Source of the DNA: an uncultured Microbacteriaceae bacterium
GTDB lineage: Bacteria > Actinomycetota > Actinomycetes > Actinomycetales > Microbacteriaceae
Length of the DNA stretch: 64,000 bases
Direction of reading: 5' to 3'
NCBI GenBank assembly: GCA_903940225.1
Contig: CAJAKC010000022.1
Location: 1 to 64,000 of the forward strand
In this document: positions 8,259-16,138 of the stretch, piece by piece
How the letters are laid out: every line of letters starts with the position of its first letter
Position numbering within the stretch: position 1 is the first letter of the stretch
Position numbers and translations under genes: made by a program
Notes under the pieces: model-generated
What the model was told of the DNA's origin: nothing
Database searches by the model: none
What the model saw: the letters and a program-made list of their open reading frames with translations, nothing else

Positions 8259-9461
8259 GTGACGGAACCGCGTAAACGAGTCTCGGCGTTGATTGGCGCC
8301 ATTGCCGAAAGTGCCACCCTCAAGGTCGATGCGAAAGCTAAAGCTCTCAAGGCGGCGGGTCGCCCCGTCATTTCCTACGGTGCGGGTGAGCCGGACTTTG
8401 CGACGGCCGAGCACATCGTCGAGGCGGCCGTGGCCGCGGCCATTGACCCCAAGAACCACCGTTACACGCCAGCTGCCGGGCTGCCCGAGTTGCGCGAGGC
8501 GATCGCCGAAAAGACGAAACGTGATTCGGGTTGGGCGGTCTCCGCTTCGCAGGTGATTGTCACCAACGGCGGCAAGCAAGCGGTGTATCAAGCGTTCCAG
8601 GCTCTACTCGATGTGGGTGATGAGGTTCTCGTTCCCTCTCCCTACTGGACCACCTACCCCGAGGTAATCGCTCTGGCCGGGGGTGTTGCGGTGGACGTTT
8701 TTGCCGGTGCCGACCAGGGCTACCGGGTGACGGTCGACCAGCTTGAAGCTGCGCTGACACCCAAGACAAAGGTGCTGTTGTTCGTCAGCCCATCGAACCC
8801 GACCGGTGCGGTCTATTCGGCCGACGAAACCCGGGCCATCGGCGAATGGGCACTGGCGAAGGGCTTGTGGGTCGTCGCAGACGAGATTTACCAGAATCTG
8901 ACCTACGAGGTCGAGCGTGCACCGTCGATTACGGAGGTTGTCCCAGGTCTCACCAACCAGACGATTCTGGTCAACGGAGTTGCCAAGACATACGCGATGA
9001 CGGGCTGGCGATTGGGGTGGATGGTGTCACCGCCCGACATCACCGTGGCCGCGGCGAACCTGCAGTCGCACTTGTCGAGCAACGTCTCGAACATTTCCCA
9101 GCGTGCAGCACTTGCCGCTCTCACCGGGGATCAATCAATCGTCACCGAGATGAAGAAGGCGTACGCCCGTCGTCGCGACGTGATGGTCGCCGAACTCTCC
9201 ACAATCGACGGATTTGTCGTCCCCGAACCGGGCGGTGCGTTCTACGTCTATGCCGACGTCACGGGTTTACTCGGTCGCGAGTGGGGCGGCCAACGAATCG
9301 ACTCGACGCTGCAGCTCGCGGACTACATCCTCGACGTTGCCGAAGTCGCGGTTGTTCCCGGTGAAGCATTCGGCCCCAGCGGGTACTTGCGTTTTTCCTA
9401 CTCGCTCGGAGATGACGAACTGTTGGAGGGAATGCACCGCCTCCAGAAGTTGTTCGCTTAG
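8259..9461 (+). CDS. aspC: pyridoxal-phosphate aspartate aminotransferase (class I)
   Basis: This 400-residue fold-type I aminotransferase has the substrate-binding segment YGAGEPDF near residue 40, [10 protein letters not shown] at about 170, and the PLP lysine in [17 protein letters not shown] near residue 240. Members exchange amino groups between aspartate (sometimes aromatic or prephenate substrates) and 2-oxoglutarate. The GTG start is supported by the -10 hexamer 6 bases upstream. Its stop codon overlaps the stop of convergent murB by 4 bases. Confidence 0.9.
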   Translation: MTEPRKRVSALIGAIAESATLKVDAKAKALKAAGRPVISYGAGEPDFATAEHIVEAAVAAAIDPKNHRYTPAAGLPELREAIAEKTKRDSGWAVSASQVIVTNGGKQAVYQAFQALLDVGDEVLVPSPYWTTYPEVIALAGGVAVDVFAGADQGYRVTVDQLEAALTPKTKVLLFVSPSNPTGAVYSADETRAIGEWALAKGLWVVADEIYQNLTYEVERAPSITEVVPGLTNQTILVNGVAKTYAMTGWRLGWMVSPPDITVAAANLQSHLSSNVSNISQRAALAALTGDQSIVTEMKKAYARRRDVMVAELSTIDGFVVPEPGGAFYVYADVTGLLGREWGGQRIDSTLQLADYILDVAEVAVVPGEAFGPSGYLRFSYSLGDDELLEGMHRLQKLFA

Positions 9462-10546
9462 TCGAATCCGATAAACGATGGTTCGGGCGTCAGCATGATG
9501 CCGAACGTGTCGTGAACGCGAATCGAGATGTATCGGGCGAGTTCGGCGATTTGCTGTGCTGTCGCCCCGCCGCGGTTGATGATGGCGAGCGTGTGTTTGG
9601 AGGACACCCCGGCGTTGTTTCCGGGCAATGCGAACCCTCGGGGAATTCCCGCCCGCTCGATGAGCCATGCGGCCGATAGTTTGACGGCGGGCGCAGCGCG
9701 GTCGAAATCGGTGAACTCGTGGTCAGCCCCGAGCGGGACGACGGTCGGTTCGCGGTCCGCCTCCAGCGGATAGCGGGGGGCATCCGCCGGCAGACGGCGT
9801 GACATCTCATCACTGACGATCGGGTTGGTGAAGAACGATCCGGCGGAGACCGAGTCGGGGTCGTCCGAGAGGACCATCCCCTTTGACGCACGCAAATCCA
9901 GCACGGTGCGGCGAACATCGGCGAGCGCCACGGAATCGCCAACGGCCACTCCCAGTGCGGTTGCGAGTTGACCGTATCGAATCGGAGCCGACGTGTCGGA
10001 CTTCGTCAGCCCAAAAGTGACCGAAACGACCAGTCCCGCGCGGCCTTCCTTCAGGGCAGACGTTCGGTATCCAAATCCCAGCTCATCCCGAGCGAAGGTA
10101 ACGACCTCACCCGATCCGGCTTCGACGAATTGGAGGTGGGCGACGGTGTCTGATAATTCCGCGCCGTACGCCCCGATGTTTTGGATGGGTGCCGCCCCGA
10201 CCGTTCCGGGGATACCCGACAGCGCCTCGAGTCCCGCGAGTCCGTTTTCGACCGTCCACGCGACAAGGTGTTCCCACGATTCCCCCGCTTGCGCGGTGAC
10301 GAGCACTGTTGCGCCATCTTCGCGCGATTCGATTCCCGTGGTAACAACGTGAATGACCGTTCCCTCGAATTCGTCGTCCGAGACGAGGATGTTCGATCCG
10401 CTGCCCAACAGAAACCACGGTCGGCGACCGGTGCTGACCTCGCGGAACGTTTCGATGAGGTCGGCGCGAGTTGTCGGTCGTCGATAGTCCGTGATGGGCC
10501 CGCCGACCCGGAGAGTCGTCAGGTCGCTGAACCGTTTCTCAGTCAA
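9458..10546 (-). CDS. murB: UDP-N-acetylmuramate dehydrogenase
   Basis: This 362-residue FAD enzyme reduces UDP-GlcNAc-enolpyruvate to UDP-MurNAc in peptidoglycan precursor synthesis. Visible motifs are [14 protein letters not shown] (FAD binding), [20 protein letters not shown], the catalytic-serine segment SAGSFFTNP near residue 230, and [14 protein letters not shown]. It overlaps the upstream MaoC gene by 8 bases and is last in a three-gene operon. The MaoC-MaoC-murB order near secE is a known actinobacterial arrangement. Confidence 0.96.
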   Translation of the reverse strand: MTEKRFSDLTTLRVGGPITDYRRPTTRADLIETFREVSTGRRPWFLLGSGSNILVSDDEFEGTVIHVVTTGIESREDGATVLVTAQAGESWEHLVAWTVENGLAGLEALSGIPGTVGAAPIQNIGAYGAELSDTVAHLQFVEAGSGEVVTFARDELGFGYRTSALKEGRAGLVVSVTFGLTKSDTSAPIRYGQLATALGVAVGDSVALADVRRTVLDLRASKGMVLSDDPDSVSAGSFFTNPIVSDEMSRRLPADAPRYPLEADREPTVVPLGADHEFTDFDRAAPAVKLSAAWLIERAGIPRGFALPGNNAGVSSKHTLAIINRGGATAQQIAELARYISIRVHDTFGIMLTPEPSFIGFD

Positions 10547-10946
10547 AAACGACCTGAACCTGCGCTTTACCGAGGACCGTGTCGCCCTGGAATGTCACCG
10601 TGAGGTCGAACCGAATGGCGTTGTCGACAATGGCCCCGACTGTGGTTTCGATCGTGACGTCTGCGCCGTGTTCGGGGTCGACGACGATGGGACGTGTGAA
10701 TCGCACACCGTAGTCAGCGATGCGTCCCTGTGTGCCGAGGAAGTCGGCCAGCGGTTGAATCGCGAAACCCATCGTCAACATTCCGTGCGCGAGGACTCCG
10801 GGAAGGCCCACGGATTCAGCAACATCGTCGCGGTAGTGAATCGGGTTGAAATCGCCCGAAGCACCCGCATAGCGAACGAGAGAACCGCGGTCGAGGTGAA
10901 TGGTGCGAGTGGCGACGACGTCGCCAACGGTTACTCCTGCCAACAC
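10539..10946 (-). CDS. MaoC/HotDog-fold dehydratase (HadB-like)
   Basis: This 135-residue protein carries the hydratase-2 motif YAGASGDFNPIHYRDDVAESVGLP with the catalytic Asp and His. HadB-like proteins dehydrate 3-hydroxyacyl thioesters, in mycobacteria as heterodimers with HadA or HadC in FAS-II. The partner is the gene immediately upstream (2-base gap). Outside mycolate producers the role is unsettled. Position next to murB and near secE matches the hadAB locus of other actinobacteria. Confidence 0.85.
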   Translation of the reverse strand: MLAGVTVGDVVATRTIHLDRGSLVRYAGASGDFNPIHYRDDVAESVGLPGVLAHGMLTMGFAIQPLADFLGTQGRIADYGVRFTRPIVVDPEHGADVTIETTVGAIVDNAIRFDLTVTFQGDTVLGKAQVQVVFD

Positions 10947-10948
10947 GA

Positions 10949-11395
10949 TTACTCCCCTCCTCGAACGACGAGAGTGGAGGTTGCCGTGACGACGTGGGCG
11001 CCGGTCGGGTCGGTCATGACGGACTCGCTGGTGACCATCGAGTGTCCCCCCAGCGTCTTGACGCTTGTGACGGCGAGTGTTGCCGTCAGTTCGTCTCCGG
11101 CGACCACGGTACGTGAATAACTGAAGCGCTGGTCTCCGTGCACGACACGTGAGAAGTCGATGTTCGCATCCGGCTCGGACAGCAACTGCGCGAGAGTGTG
11201 TTCTTGGATGACAACCGGGAATGTGGGGGGCGCGACGACGTCAGCGTGACCGGCTGCACGGGCTGCCTCGAGGTCCGTGAAGATCGGGTTTGTCGCAAAC
11301 ACGGCCCGGGCAAACTCCCGCACTTTTTCTCGCCCGACCAGATACGGACCGACGGCGGGGAATTCTCTTCCGACCAGTTCAGGGTTCACAGTCAT
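10949..11395 (-). CDS. MaoC-like dehydratase partner subunit (HadA/HadC-like, FAS1-like dehydratase domain)
   Basis: The 148-residue protein starts NPELVGREFPAVGPYLVGREKVREFARAV, the pattern of the N-terminal-type MaoC domain (UPF0336). It lacks the full D-x4-H catalytic motif, as expected of the HadA/HadC-type subunit that shapes the substrate tunnel. It is first in the MaoC-MaoC-murB operon. A TAGACT -10 hexamer 6 bases before ATG suggests a leaderless mRNA. Confidence 0.82.
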   Translation of the reverse strand: MTVNPELVGREFPAVGPYLVGREKVREFARAVFATNPIFTDLEAARAAGHADVVAPPTFPVVIQEHTLAQLLSEPDANIDFSRVVHGDQRFSYSRTVVAGDELTATLAVTSVKTLGGHSMVTSESVMTDPTGAHVVTATSTLVVRGGE

Positions 11396-11401
11396 GGGTT
11401 C

Positions 11402-11407
11402 AGTCTA
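11402..11407 (-). promoter_or_regulatory. -10 element TAGACT of a leaderless promoter (MaoC-murB operon)
   Basis: On the minus strand TAGACT-GAACCC-ATG leads into the MaoC gene; the 6-base gap puts transcription start at the start codon. Confidence 0.5.
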
Positions 11408-12091
11408 CAAACGGCCGTGGCTCGCGGGCAGGAGCAGCTCTGGTCCGTCACCGCGCACGGGGTTCACCTCGTGGATGCGAAGGGCGCTGGCGATGGGGAT
11501 CGAACGCTCGACGGCGTCGTTGACGAACGCCTGATCGGCGGTTGTTTCGCGGTTCAGCCACCACGCCCAGTCATCGGAACCGAGGACGACGGGGGTGCGA
11601 TCGTGCAACCACGCAAGCGTCTCCGGTGCCTCCATCGTGAGAATCGATGCGGTGAGCACCCACTCGCTGGCCGGAGAATCCCGCCACCACGAGTAAATGC
11701 CGGCAAATGCGAGCAGCCCTGATTCGGGCACGACGGCGTGCGGAGTCTTCACCTTCCCCTCGGTGTGCCATTCGAAGTATGCGTCGGCGGGCAAAATGGC
11801 ACGTTGATGAACAATCGCCGAGCGAAATGACGGCTTTTCACAGACGGTTTCGCTGCGAGCGTTGAACGTGGGAAATTTCAGCGTTAGTGAATCGGCGAAC
11901 GGCGGAACAAGTGACCACCGAGCGCTCGTGACGAGTCGTGCTCGTCCATCGCGCTTCTCGAGAACGATCGGGACCTGCTGTGTCGGTGCGATGTTCCACG
12001 ACGGCCGAAGCTCTACATCGGCGATTTCGTCGGCAGCAAAGTAGCGCCCGAGCTCTTCGCCGCTGAGGGTTGAAGCGTAACGGCCACACAT
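11405..12091 (-). CDS. yedK: SOS response-associated peptidase (YedK/HMCES family)
   Basis: This 228-residue SRAP protein has catalytic Cys2 (MCGRY), the NARSE motif near residue 77, AYFEW near 110, and a late His in HDRTPVVL near 165. These are the residues that form and resolve thiazolidine crosslinks to abasic sites in single-stranded DNA. It follows the Dabb gene by 4 bases, so it is last in the glutaredoxin-Dabb-YedK operon. The -10 of the next operon overlaps its last codons. Confidence 0.93.
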   Translation of the reverse strand: MCGRYASTLSGEELGRYFAADEIADVELRPSWNIAPTQQVPIVLEKRDGRARLVTSARWSLVPPFADSLTLKFPTFNARSETVCEKPSFRSAIVHQRAILPADAYFEWHTEGKVKTPHAVVPESGLLAFAGIYSWWRDSPASEWVLTASILTMEAPETLAWLHDRTPVVLGSDDWAWWLNRETTADQAFVNDAVERSIPIASALRIHEVNPVRGDGPELLLPASHGRL

Positions 12092-12095
12092 CGTT

Positions 12096-12395
12096 TCAGT
12101 GGGCGGAGTCGACGCACGCGCGATGGCTGACGTTGGCGCGAATCCACTGGGCCGCGGCCTGATGTGCCGGATGATCCTGGTAACCCTGGAGCGCCTCCGG
12201 TGAGTCGTGTTCGCTGACGAGAACCAGGTCGAAGTTGGTGGAATCGTTTCCGAGATCGGAGGTGACCTTGAGGGACGTCATCCCCGGAACGACACCCAAC
12301 AGGCCCTCGAGAAGGCGCGTGATTTCCTGCGTCACGGACACTCGCTCGGCGGGGTCGGTAGCGCTCAGCTTCCACATCACAATATGGCGAATCAC
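12096..12395 (-). CDS. Dabb-family (stress-responsive alpha/beta-barrel) protein
   Basis: This 99-residue dimeric ferredoxin-like fold protein starts with the hallmark MIRHIVMWKL and has GMTSLKVTSDLGNDSTNFDLVL and HPAHQ motifs of the Dabb family. Functions range from stress proteins to small cyclases; none can be assigned here. Its ATG overlaps the stop of the upstream glutaredoxin-like gene by 4 bases, indicating translational coupling. Confidence 0.85.
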   Translation of the reverse strand: MIRHIVMWKLSATDPAERVSVTQEITRLLEGLLGVVPGMTSLKVTSDLGNDSTNFDLVLVSEHDSPEALQGYQDHPAHQAAAQWIRANVSHRACVDSAH

Positions 12396-12646
12396 GGTGT
12401 TGCCTCCTTTAGCGCTTCACGGAACTCTGTTTCGTCAACGCGCCACTGGGTGTGCCTAACGGAGTTAATCGTGATGACGGGAATCTCATTCTTCATTGTT
12501 TCAAACCAGTCAACGTCATCCAGGATGTTCCGTTCGATGAGTGTCACTGCGGGAAACTCGGTCAGTACCTGGTCGATCACGACGCGCGCATCGTCACACA
12601 AGTGGCATCCCGGTTTCCCAAACAACTCGACCGTGACCTGCGACAT
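12392..12646 (-). CDS. glutaredoxin-like thiol protein (DUF836 type)
   Basis: This 84-residue thioredoxin-fold protein has a CxxC motif in GKPGCHLCDDA near residue 15 and the cis-proline segment IPVITIN near residue 55. It probably reduces disulfides or carries an electron pair; no partner is identifiable. It is first of three genes and diverges from the HAD hydrolase with only 22 bases between the two start codons. Confidence 0.85.
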   Translation of the reverse strand: MSQVTVELFGKPGCHLCDDARVVIDQVLTEFPAVTLIERNILDDVDWFETMKNEIPVITINSVRHTQWRVDETEFREALKEATP

Positions 12647-12652
12647 GCCCCC

Positions 12653-12662
12653 AGCCTATGCT
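12653..12662. promoter_or_regulatory. overlapping opposite -10 elements (glutaredoxin / HAD)
   Basis: In AGCCTATGCT the minus-strand -10 is TAGGCT (12653-12658) and the plus-strand -10 is TATGCT (12657-12662); they share TA. Each ends 6 bases from its start codon. The element sits at the centre of the inverted repeat CCCCAGC-CTAT-GCTGGGG (12649-12666). Confidence 0.5.
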
Positions 12663-12668
12663 GGGGTG

Positions 12669-13358
12669 ATGCCACAATCCGGGCGCGCCATCGCGTTTTT
12701 TGACCTCGACAACACTCTCGTTCGCGGGTCAACGATGTTTCTCTATGCACTCACGGCGTGGAAGCACAAACAATTACGGCTGATCGACATCATTCGGTTT
12801 GGATGGCATCAGCTCACGTTCCTCACGGTCGGTGAAACCGATGCCCACAGTGTCGTCGCGCAAAGCCGCGGATTAGCGCTGATTGCCGGGAGGTCGGTTG
12901 CTGCCCTCGCCGAAATTGCCCACGCGGCGGTTCGTGATGCCGTCGGGTCCAGGCTCATCACGGCGAGTCTTGACCGTGCCCGCGCGCACCTTGAACGTGG
13001 TGACGAGGTCTGGATTGTTACCGCATCGCCCCTCGCGTTCGCCGAAATCGTCGCTGCGGATCTGGGCTTCACCGGTGCTCTCGGCACAGAGGTTGAATCG
13101 AAGGACGGCATCGCGACGGGAAATCTCGTCAACGCGCCCCTGCACGGCCGTCGAAAGGTCGATGCCATCACCAAACTGGCCAAGGCGAAGGGCATCGCCC
13201 TTGCCGATTGTTCCGCCTATTCGGATTCCCGAAACGACATTCCAATGCTTGGCGCTGTCGGTCACGCGTTCGCCGTCAACCCCGACCGCGGGCTCACCCG
13301 CGAGGCGATTCGACGCGGTTGGGAAATCATCCCGATACGACAAAAGCGTCGAGCTTAA
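12669..13358 (+). CDS. HAD-superfamily hydrolase, subfamily IB (SerB-like)
   Basis: This 229-residue protein has HAD motif I FFDLDNTLVRGST (nucleophile and acid Asp), a helical cap at about 25-100, motif II VTASP near 125, and motif III/IV with KxDA...DSRNDIPML near 190. HAD-IB members hydrolyse phosphoserine or phospholipid-type monoesters; the substrate here is unknown. ATG 12669 is favoured by the -10 hexamer 6 bases upstream; a GTG one codon earlier is possible. Confidence 0.85.
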   Translation: MPQSGRAIAFFDLDNTLVRGSTMFLYALTAWKHKQLRLIDIIRFGWHQLTFLTVGETDAHSVVAQSRGLALIAGRSVAALAEIAHAAVRDAVGSRLITASLDRARAHLERGDEVWIVTASPLAFAEIVAADLGFTGALGTEVESKDGIATGNLVNAPLHGRRKVDAITKLAKAKGIALADCSAYSDSRNDIPMLGAVGHAFAVNPDRGLTREAIRRGWEIIPIRQKRRA

Positions 13359-13369
13359 GCCCGACGCTT
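13344..13369 (-). terminator. terminator after bS22 gene
   Basis: Stem AAGCGTCG/CGACGCTT with a 10-base loop, followed on the minus strand by TTTTG. It overlaps the 3' end of the HAD gene. Confidence 0.55.
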
Positions 13370-13385
13370 CGCGGTCGCCTAGCGA

Positions 13386-13484
13386 CTACTTCTTGTTGCG
13401 ACGTTGGTGACGAGTCTTGCGAAGCAACTTGCGGTGCTTCTTCTTCGCCATACGCTTGCGGCGCTTTTTGATAACGGAACCCAT
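13386..13484 (-). CDS. 30S ribosomal protein bS22 (AURKAIP1/COX24 domain)
   Basis: A 32-residue, extremely basic protein beginning [20 protein letters not shown]. This is the highly conserved actinobacterial small protein seen as bS22 in mycobacterial 30S structures. The start has a good Shine-Dalgarno (AAAGGTG, 4 bases before ATG). It is followed by an intrinsic terminator and preceded by a leader containing a perfect hairpin. It is small enough to be missed by length-filtered gene callers. Confidence 0.92.
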   Translation of the reverse strand: MGSVIKKRRKRMAKKKHRKLLRKTRHQRRNKK

Positions 13485-13502
13485 TGGACACCTTTTACCT
13501 GA

Positions 13503-13520
13503 GCCGGCACGAATGCCGGC
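13503..13520 (-). other. perfect hairpin in the bS22 leader
   Basis: 7-bp arms GCCGGCA/TGCCGGC with a CGAA loop lie between arsR and the bS22 start, with no T-run. It could be a weak terminator for arsR, an RNA stabiliser or a regulatory structure. Confidence 0.4.
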
Positions 13521-13541
13521 GAACGGACAATAACGAGCAGT

Positions 13542-13946
13542 CTAGCGCGAATCGGAGCGCGGGGGGCGCGGAGGCGGGAAGATCGATGCGGCAAAGCGCC
13601 CAACGGCACGGCCAATCCCCGTGACGTCAACGTCTTTGAGGATTCGTGGGGTCACGACCGGGCGCGATGGAAACGCTTCTTTGCGGTCATTCATCCCCAG
13701 AACCCAGCCCTCGACCGACGCGAGAGGTTCGGGGTTGAGTCGGTAGAAACGGCGCTGACCCTCCTCGCGCACGGACACTAGGCCAGAGTCGCGGAGCGCC
13801 TTGAGGTGCTTGGATACGTTCGGCTGACTGAGTCCCAGTGTCGAGACGAGGTCTCCGACCGCAAGGTCATTCGGCGCCGCGTTGCGCAATCGAACCAGGA
13901 TTTCGCGTCTGATTGGCTCGGCCAATACGGAGAAAATGTCATCCAT
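13542..13946 (-). CDS. ArsR/SmtB-family winged-helix regulator
   Basis: The 134-residue protein starts MDDIFSVLAEPIRREILVRL, with the recognition helix in LGLSQPNVSKHLKAL and wing in EEGQRRFYRLNPEPL. No clustered Cys metal site is visible, so it need not be metal-responsive. The C-terminal ~50 residues are Pro/Arg-rich. ATG 13946 has no Shine-Dalgarno but a TACCCT -10 hexamer 7 bases upstream, embedded in a perfect palindrome that is a likely autoregulatory operator. Confidence 0.88.
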   Translation of the reverse strand: MDDIFSVLAEPIRREILVRLRNAAPNDLAVGDLVSTLGLSQPNVSKHLKALRDSGLVSVREEGQRRFYRLNPEPLASVEGWVLGMNDRKEAFPSRPVVTPRILKDVDVTGIGRAVGRFAASIFPPPRPPRSDSR

Positions 13947-13951
13947 AAGAA

Positions 13952-13979
13952 ACAGGGTATCCCCTGCGGGATACCCTGT
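13952..13979 (-). promoter_or_regulatory. palindromic operator over the arsR -10 element
   Basis: 12-bp perfect arms ACAGGGTATCCC/GGGATACCCTGT with a 4-base centre. The minus-strand -10 TACCCT (13954-13959) lies inside one arm. As RNA it could also act as a hairpin ending the upstream gene. Confidence 0.6.
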
Positions 13980-14011
13980 CTCTCCAACACAGAGAGGAGA
14001 AAAGCGCTGAC

Positions 14012-14356
14012 TTACGGTGTGGTCGACGGCGCAGGTGTCGATCCCTGGGGGACCGAGCCGTCGGTCGGAGCGTCCATTGAGTGATCGCCCTGAGGACCGC
14101 CGCGGTGTCCGTCGCCCTTCATTCCCTTTCCGCGTTCACCACGCTCACCACGCTCGCCGTGTTCTCCGTTGGGTCCAGCGTGACTCTCGGCGGCGAATTC
14201 GCCACCACGGGGTCCGTCGAGGACGGGCCCGACCGCAGCACCCGCTGCGAACGACATTCCGAGCGCAAGGACTCCGCCGGCGATCCAGCCGGCGGTGACT
14301 AACTTCTTTCGATTTACAGTGACCGTCTGTTCAACGGTCTCTTCTTTCCTAGCCAT
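14012..14356 (-). CDS. small membrane-anchored protein with collagen-like Gly-X-Y repeats
   Basis: A 114-residue protein (start at the ATG 9 bases after AAAGGA) with a basic cytoplasmic N-terminus, one hydrophobic helix at about residues 22-45 (AGWIAGGVLALGMSFAAGAA) and an exported-looking tail. The tail has triplets GPN-GEH-GER-GER-GER-GKG near residues 62-80 and then a Gly/His/Asp/Pro-rich end. I do not recognise a family. It lies alone between proC and arsR. The repeats are encoded by near-identical 9-base units. Confidence 0.6.
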   Translation of the reverse strand: MARKEETVEQTVTVNRKKLVTAGWIAGGVLALGMSFAAGAAVGPVLDGPRGGEFAAESHAGPNGEHGERGERGERGKGMKGDGHRGGPQGDHSMDAPTDGSVPQGSTPAPSTTP

Positions 14357-14450
14357 GTGAGACATCCTTTCGGTTTGTGTGTTTCACATGAACACTGTCT
14401 CCCCCGCGGCTGTAAGTTCCCTATACGCATCCTGAACGTCGGTTGAGAAT

Positions 14451-15260
14451 TTATAGCCCGAGTTCGCGGGCCAATTCGCGTGCGCGGGCGAGTGCGGCCT
14501 CAGCGGCCGCTCGATAGATCTCCGCGAGGTGCGCCTCATCGAGAACCGCGATCGCGCGCTCGGTCGTGCCGTTTGGGCTGGTGACCCGGCGTCGCAACTC
14601 GGCCGGGCCGACACCCGTCGACTCCTGCAACGCGGTCGCACCGGCGAAGGTCTTCTCGACGAGGTTCCGGGCGTCCTCTTCGGAGAACCCCAGTTCGACG
14701 GCGGCTCGAGTCCACTGTTCCATCGCGTGAAAAACGTACGCGGGGCCGGATCCGGAAATAGTGCTGAGTACGTCAATCTGCGATTCGGGTAATTCGAGAA
14801 CCCAACCGACGACGCCAAACAATTCGTGAGCCTGCGCGAGATGCGCGGGCGTTGACCGTGAACCGGCGGCAATGCCTGTCACGCCCTTGCCGATGAGCGC
14901 CGGAGTGTTGGGCATCGCACGGACGACGGCGTTGGGTACAACCGATTCCATCGTTGCCGTCGTCACACCGGCCGCAACGCTGATGATCAGCGTCGTTGGG
15001 GAAAGCGAATCGGCAACGTCGCGCAAGAGGTCGGTGACCATCGCGGGCTTCACGCCGACAACGACGATGTCAGCGCCCTCAACAGCCCATCGGTTGGCGT
15101 TGGCGTCACTTTCGGTCGACCTCGACTCGACGCCGTTCCGCGTTCCCGCGCTTGCCCGAGTGGTCGACCGAATCACCACACCGGGACGCCCCGCAACCAG
15201 ACCATCAAGGATTGCGCCGCCCATCGACCCCGTTCCAAGGAAAGCAAAAGTATCCGCCAT
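14451..15260 (-). CDS. proC: pyrroline-5-carboxylate reductase
   Basis: This 269-residue NAD(P)H enzyme makes proline from P5C. The N-terminal Rossmann fold begins FLGTGSMGGAILDGLV; the C-terminal domain has the P5CR signature in ISGSGPAYVFHAMEQW and RRRVTSPNGTTERAI. Length is normal. It diverges from a small membrane-protein gene with 24 bases between start codons. A TACTCT -10 hexamer 7 bases upstream suggests leaderless transcription. Confidence 0.96.
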   Translation of the reverse strand: MADTFAFLGTGSMGGAILDGLVAGRPGVVIRSTTRASAGTRNGVESRSTESDANANRWAVEGADIVVVGVKPAMVTDLLRDVADSLSPTTLIISVAAGVTTATMESVVPNAVVRAMPNTPALIGKGVTGIAAGSRSTPAHLAQAHELFGVVGWVLELPESQIDVLSTISGSGPAYVFHAMEQWTRAAVELGFSEEDARNLVEKTFAGATALQESTGVGPAELRRRVTSPNGTTERAIAVLDEAHLAEIYRAAAEAALARARELARELGL

Positions 15261-15267
15261 GACTCCA

Positions 15268-15277
15268 AGAGTATTGT
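15268..15277. promoter_or_regulatory. overlapping opposite -10 elements (proC / membrane protein)
   Basis: In AGAGTATTGT the minus-strand -10 is TACTCT (15268-15273) and the plus-strand -10 is TATTGT (15272-15277), sharing TA. Each lies 7 bases from its ATG. The geometry matches 12653-12662. Confidence 0.5.
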
Positions 15278-15284
15278 GACAACC

Positions 15285-15659
15285 ATGGAACTCCTCAAAG
15301 AATCACTCGTCCTTGTTCACCTCGCGGGAATGGCCGTCCTCGTCGGAGCCTTCATCCTCAACATGAGACGGAAGAACGATTTCCCTTTCACCGCGATGAT
15401 GTGGGCAGCCATCGTGCAACTGGCCACGGGAATTTTGCTCGTTGGGCTCTCCTACGCGCTTGACGACGCTCCCGACAACGCCAAGATCACCGTGAAATTG
15501 TTGCTGGCAACGGGTGTGCTCGTTGCGGCGATGCTCGGTCGCGCGCGCCAGGCGAAAGGCGAATCAAAGCTGCAGCCGTTCTTCCACACGGCCGGCGGAC
15601 TCGCCGTCATCAACCTCGTCATCGCAGTTCTGTGGAACGCGGAGCTCTGGGCCTTCTAG
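15285..15659 (+). CDS. conserved four-helix integral membrane protein
   Basis: This 124-residue protein has four predicted membrane helices (about 5-25, 35-55, 65-85, 100-120) and almost no soluble domain. The first helix carries HLAGMAVLVGAFILNMRRK. The pattern resembles the small actinobacterial membrane proteins annotated as hypothetical or Fe-S-oxidoreductase-linked; no function can be assigned. The ATG at 15285 fits the -10 hexamer 7 bases upstream. It converges with tadA with a 4-base overlap of stop codons. Confidence 0.65.
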   Translation: MELLKESLVLVHLAGMAVLVGAFILNMRRKNDFPFTAMMWAAIVQLATGILLVGLSYALDDAPDNAKITVKLLLATGVLVAAMLGRARQAKGESKLQPFFHTAGGLAVINLVIAVLWNAELWAF

Positions 15660-16114
15660 TCTCTGAGGTTTCCGAAGAATTCGGTCAGCAGGTCCGAACA
15701 TTCGGTTTCGAGCACGCCCCCGATAACTTCGTCGACGCGAATCGGGAGGGTGCGGTCTCGCAAGAGGTCGACCACGCTGCCTGCGGCTCCGGCCTTGGGG
15801 TCCCACGCGCCGAAAACGACTCGACCGATGCGCGCGTTGAGGATCGCGCCGGCACACATCACGCACGGCTCGAGCGTCACGACGAGCGTGTGGCCGGATA
15901 GGTTCCACGAACCTGTGGCAGTTGCGGCAGCGCGCAGCGCCATTACTTCGGCGTGTGCGGTCGGGTCGCCCGTCGCTTCGCGCTCGTTGTGACCTGCGCC
16001 GACGACGTCGCCGTCAGGCCCGACCACGATTGCCCCGACGGGCACATCGCCTGTAGCAAGAGCCTGCATCGCCTCAGTCAAGGCAATAGCCATCGCGGAA
16101 TCCAACGCGGACAC
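15656..16114 (-). CDS. tadA: tRNA adenosine(34) deaminase
   Basis: This 152-residue zinc deaminase converts A34 to inosine in tRNA-Arg(ACG), a substrate present in this window at 47138-47210. Active-site motifs are HAEVMAL (zinc His and proton-shuttling Glu) and PCVMC (two zinc Cys). I choose the GTG at 16114 because AGGAGG lies exactly 5 bases upstream; the in-frame GTG at 16120 overlaps that Shine-Dalgarno. It diverges from upp across 24 bases. Confidence 0.93.
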   Translation of the reverse strand: MSALDSAMAIALTEAMQALATGDVPVGAIVVGPDGDVVGAGHNEREATGDPTAHAEVMALRAAATATGSWNLSGHTLVVTLEPCVMCAGAILNARIGRVVFGAWDPKAGAAGSVVDLLRDRTLPIRVDEVIGGVLETECSDLLTEFFGNLRD

Positions 16115-16126
16115 GGGCACCTCCTA

Positions 16127-16132
16127 TACAGT
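16127..16132 (+). promoter_or_regulatory. -10 element TACAGT of a leaderless promoter (upp)
   Basis: TACAGT lies 6 bases before the upp ATG. On the opposite strand TAGGCT (16134-16139) could serve tadA. Confidence 0.4.
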
Positions 16133-16138
16133 GAGCCT

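Noticed and set aside
13503-13520. GCCGGCA-CGAA-TGCCGGC as a strong terminator of arsR
   Set aside because: No T-run on either strand; kept only as an unassigned hairpin in the bS22 leader.
14080-14200. CRISPR or tandem-repeat array suggested by repeated 9-base units
   Set aside because: The units encode the GER triplets of one protein and have no spacer structure; no cas genes are present.
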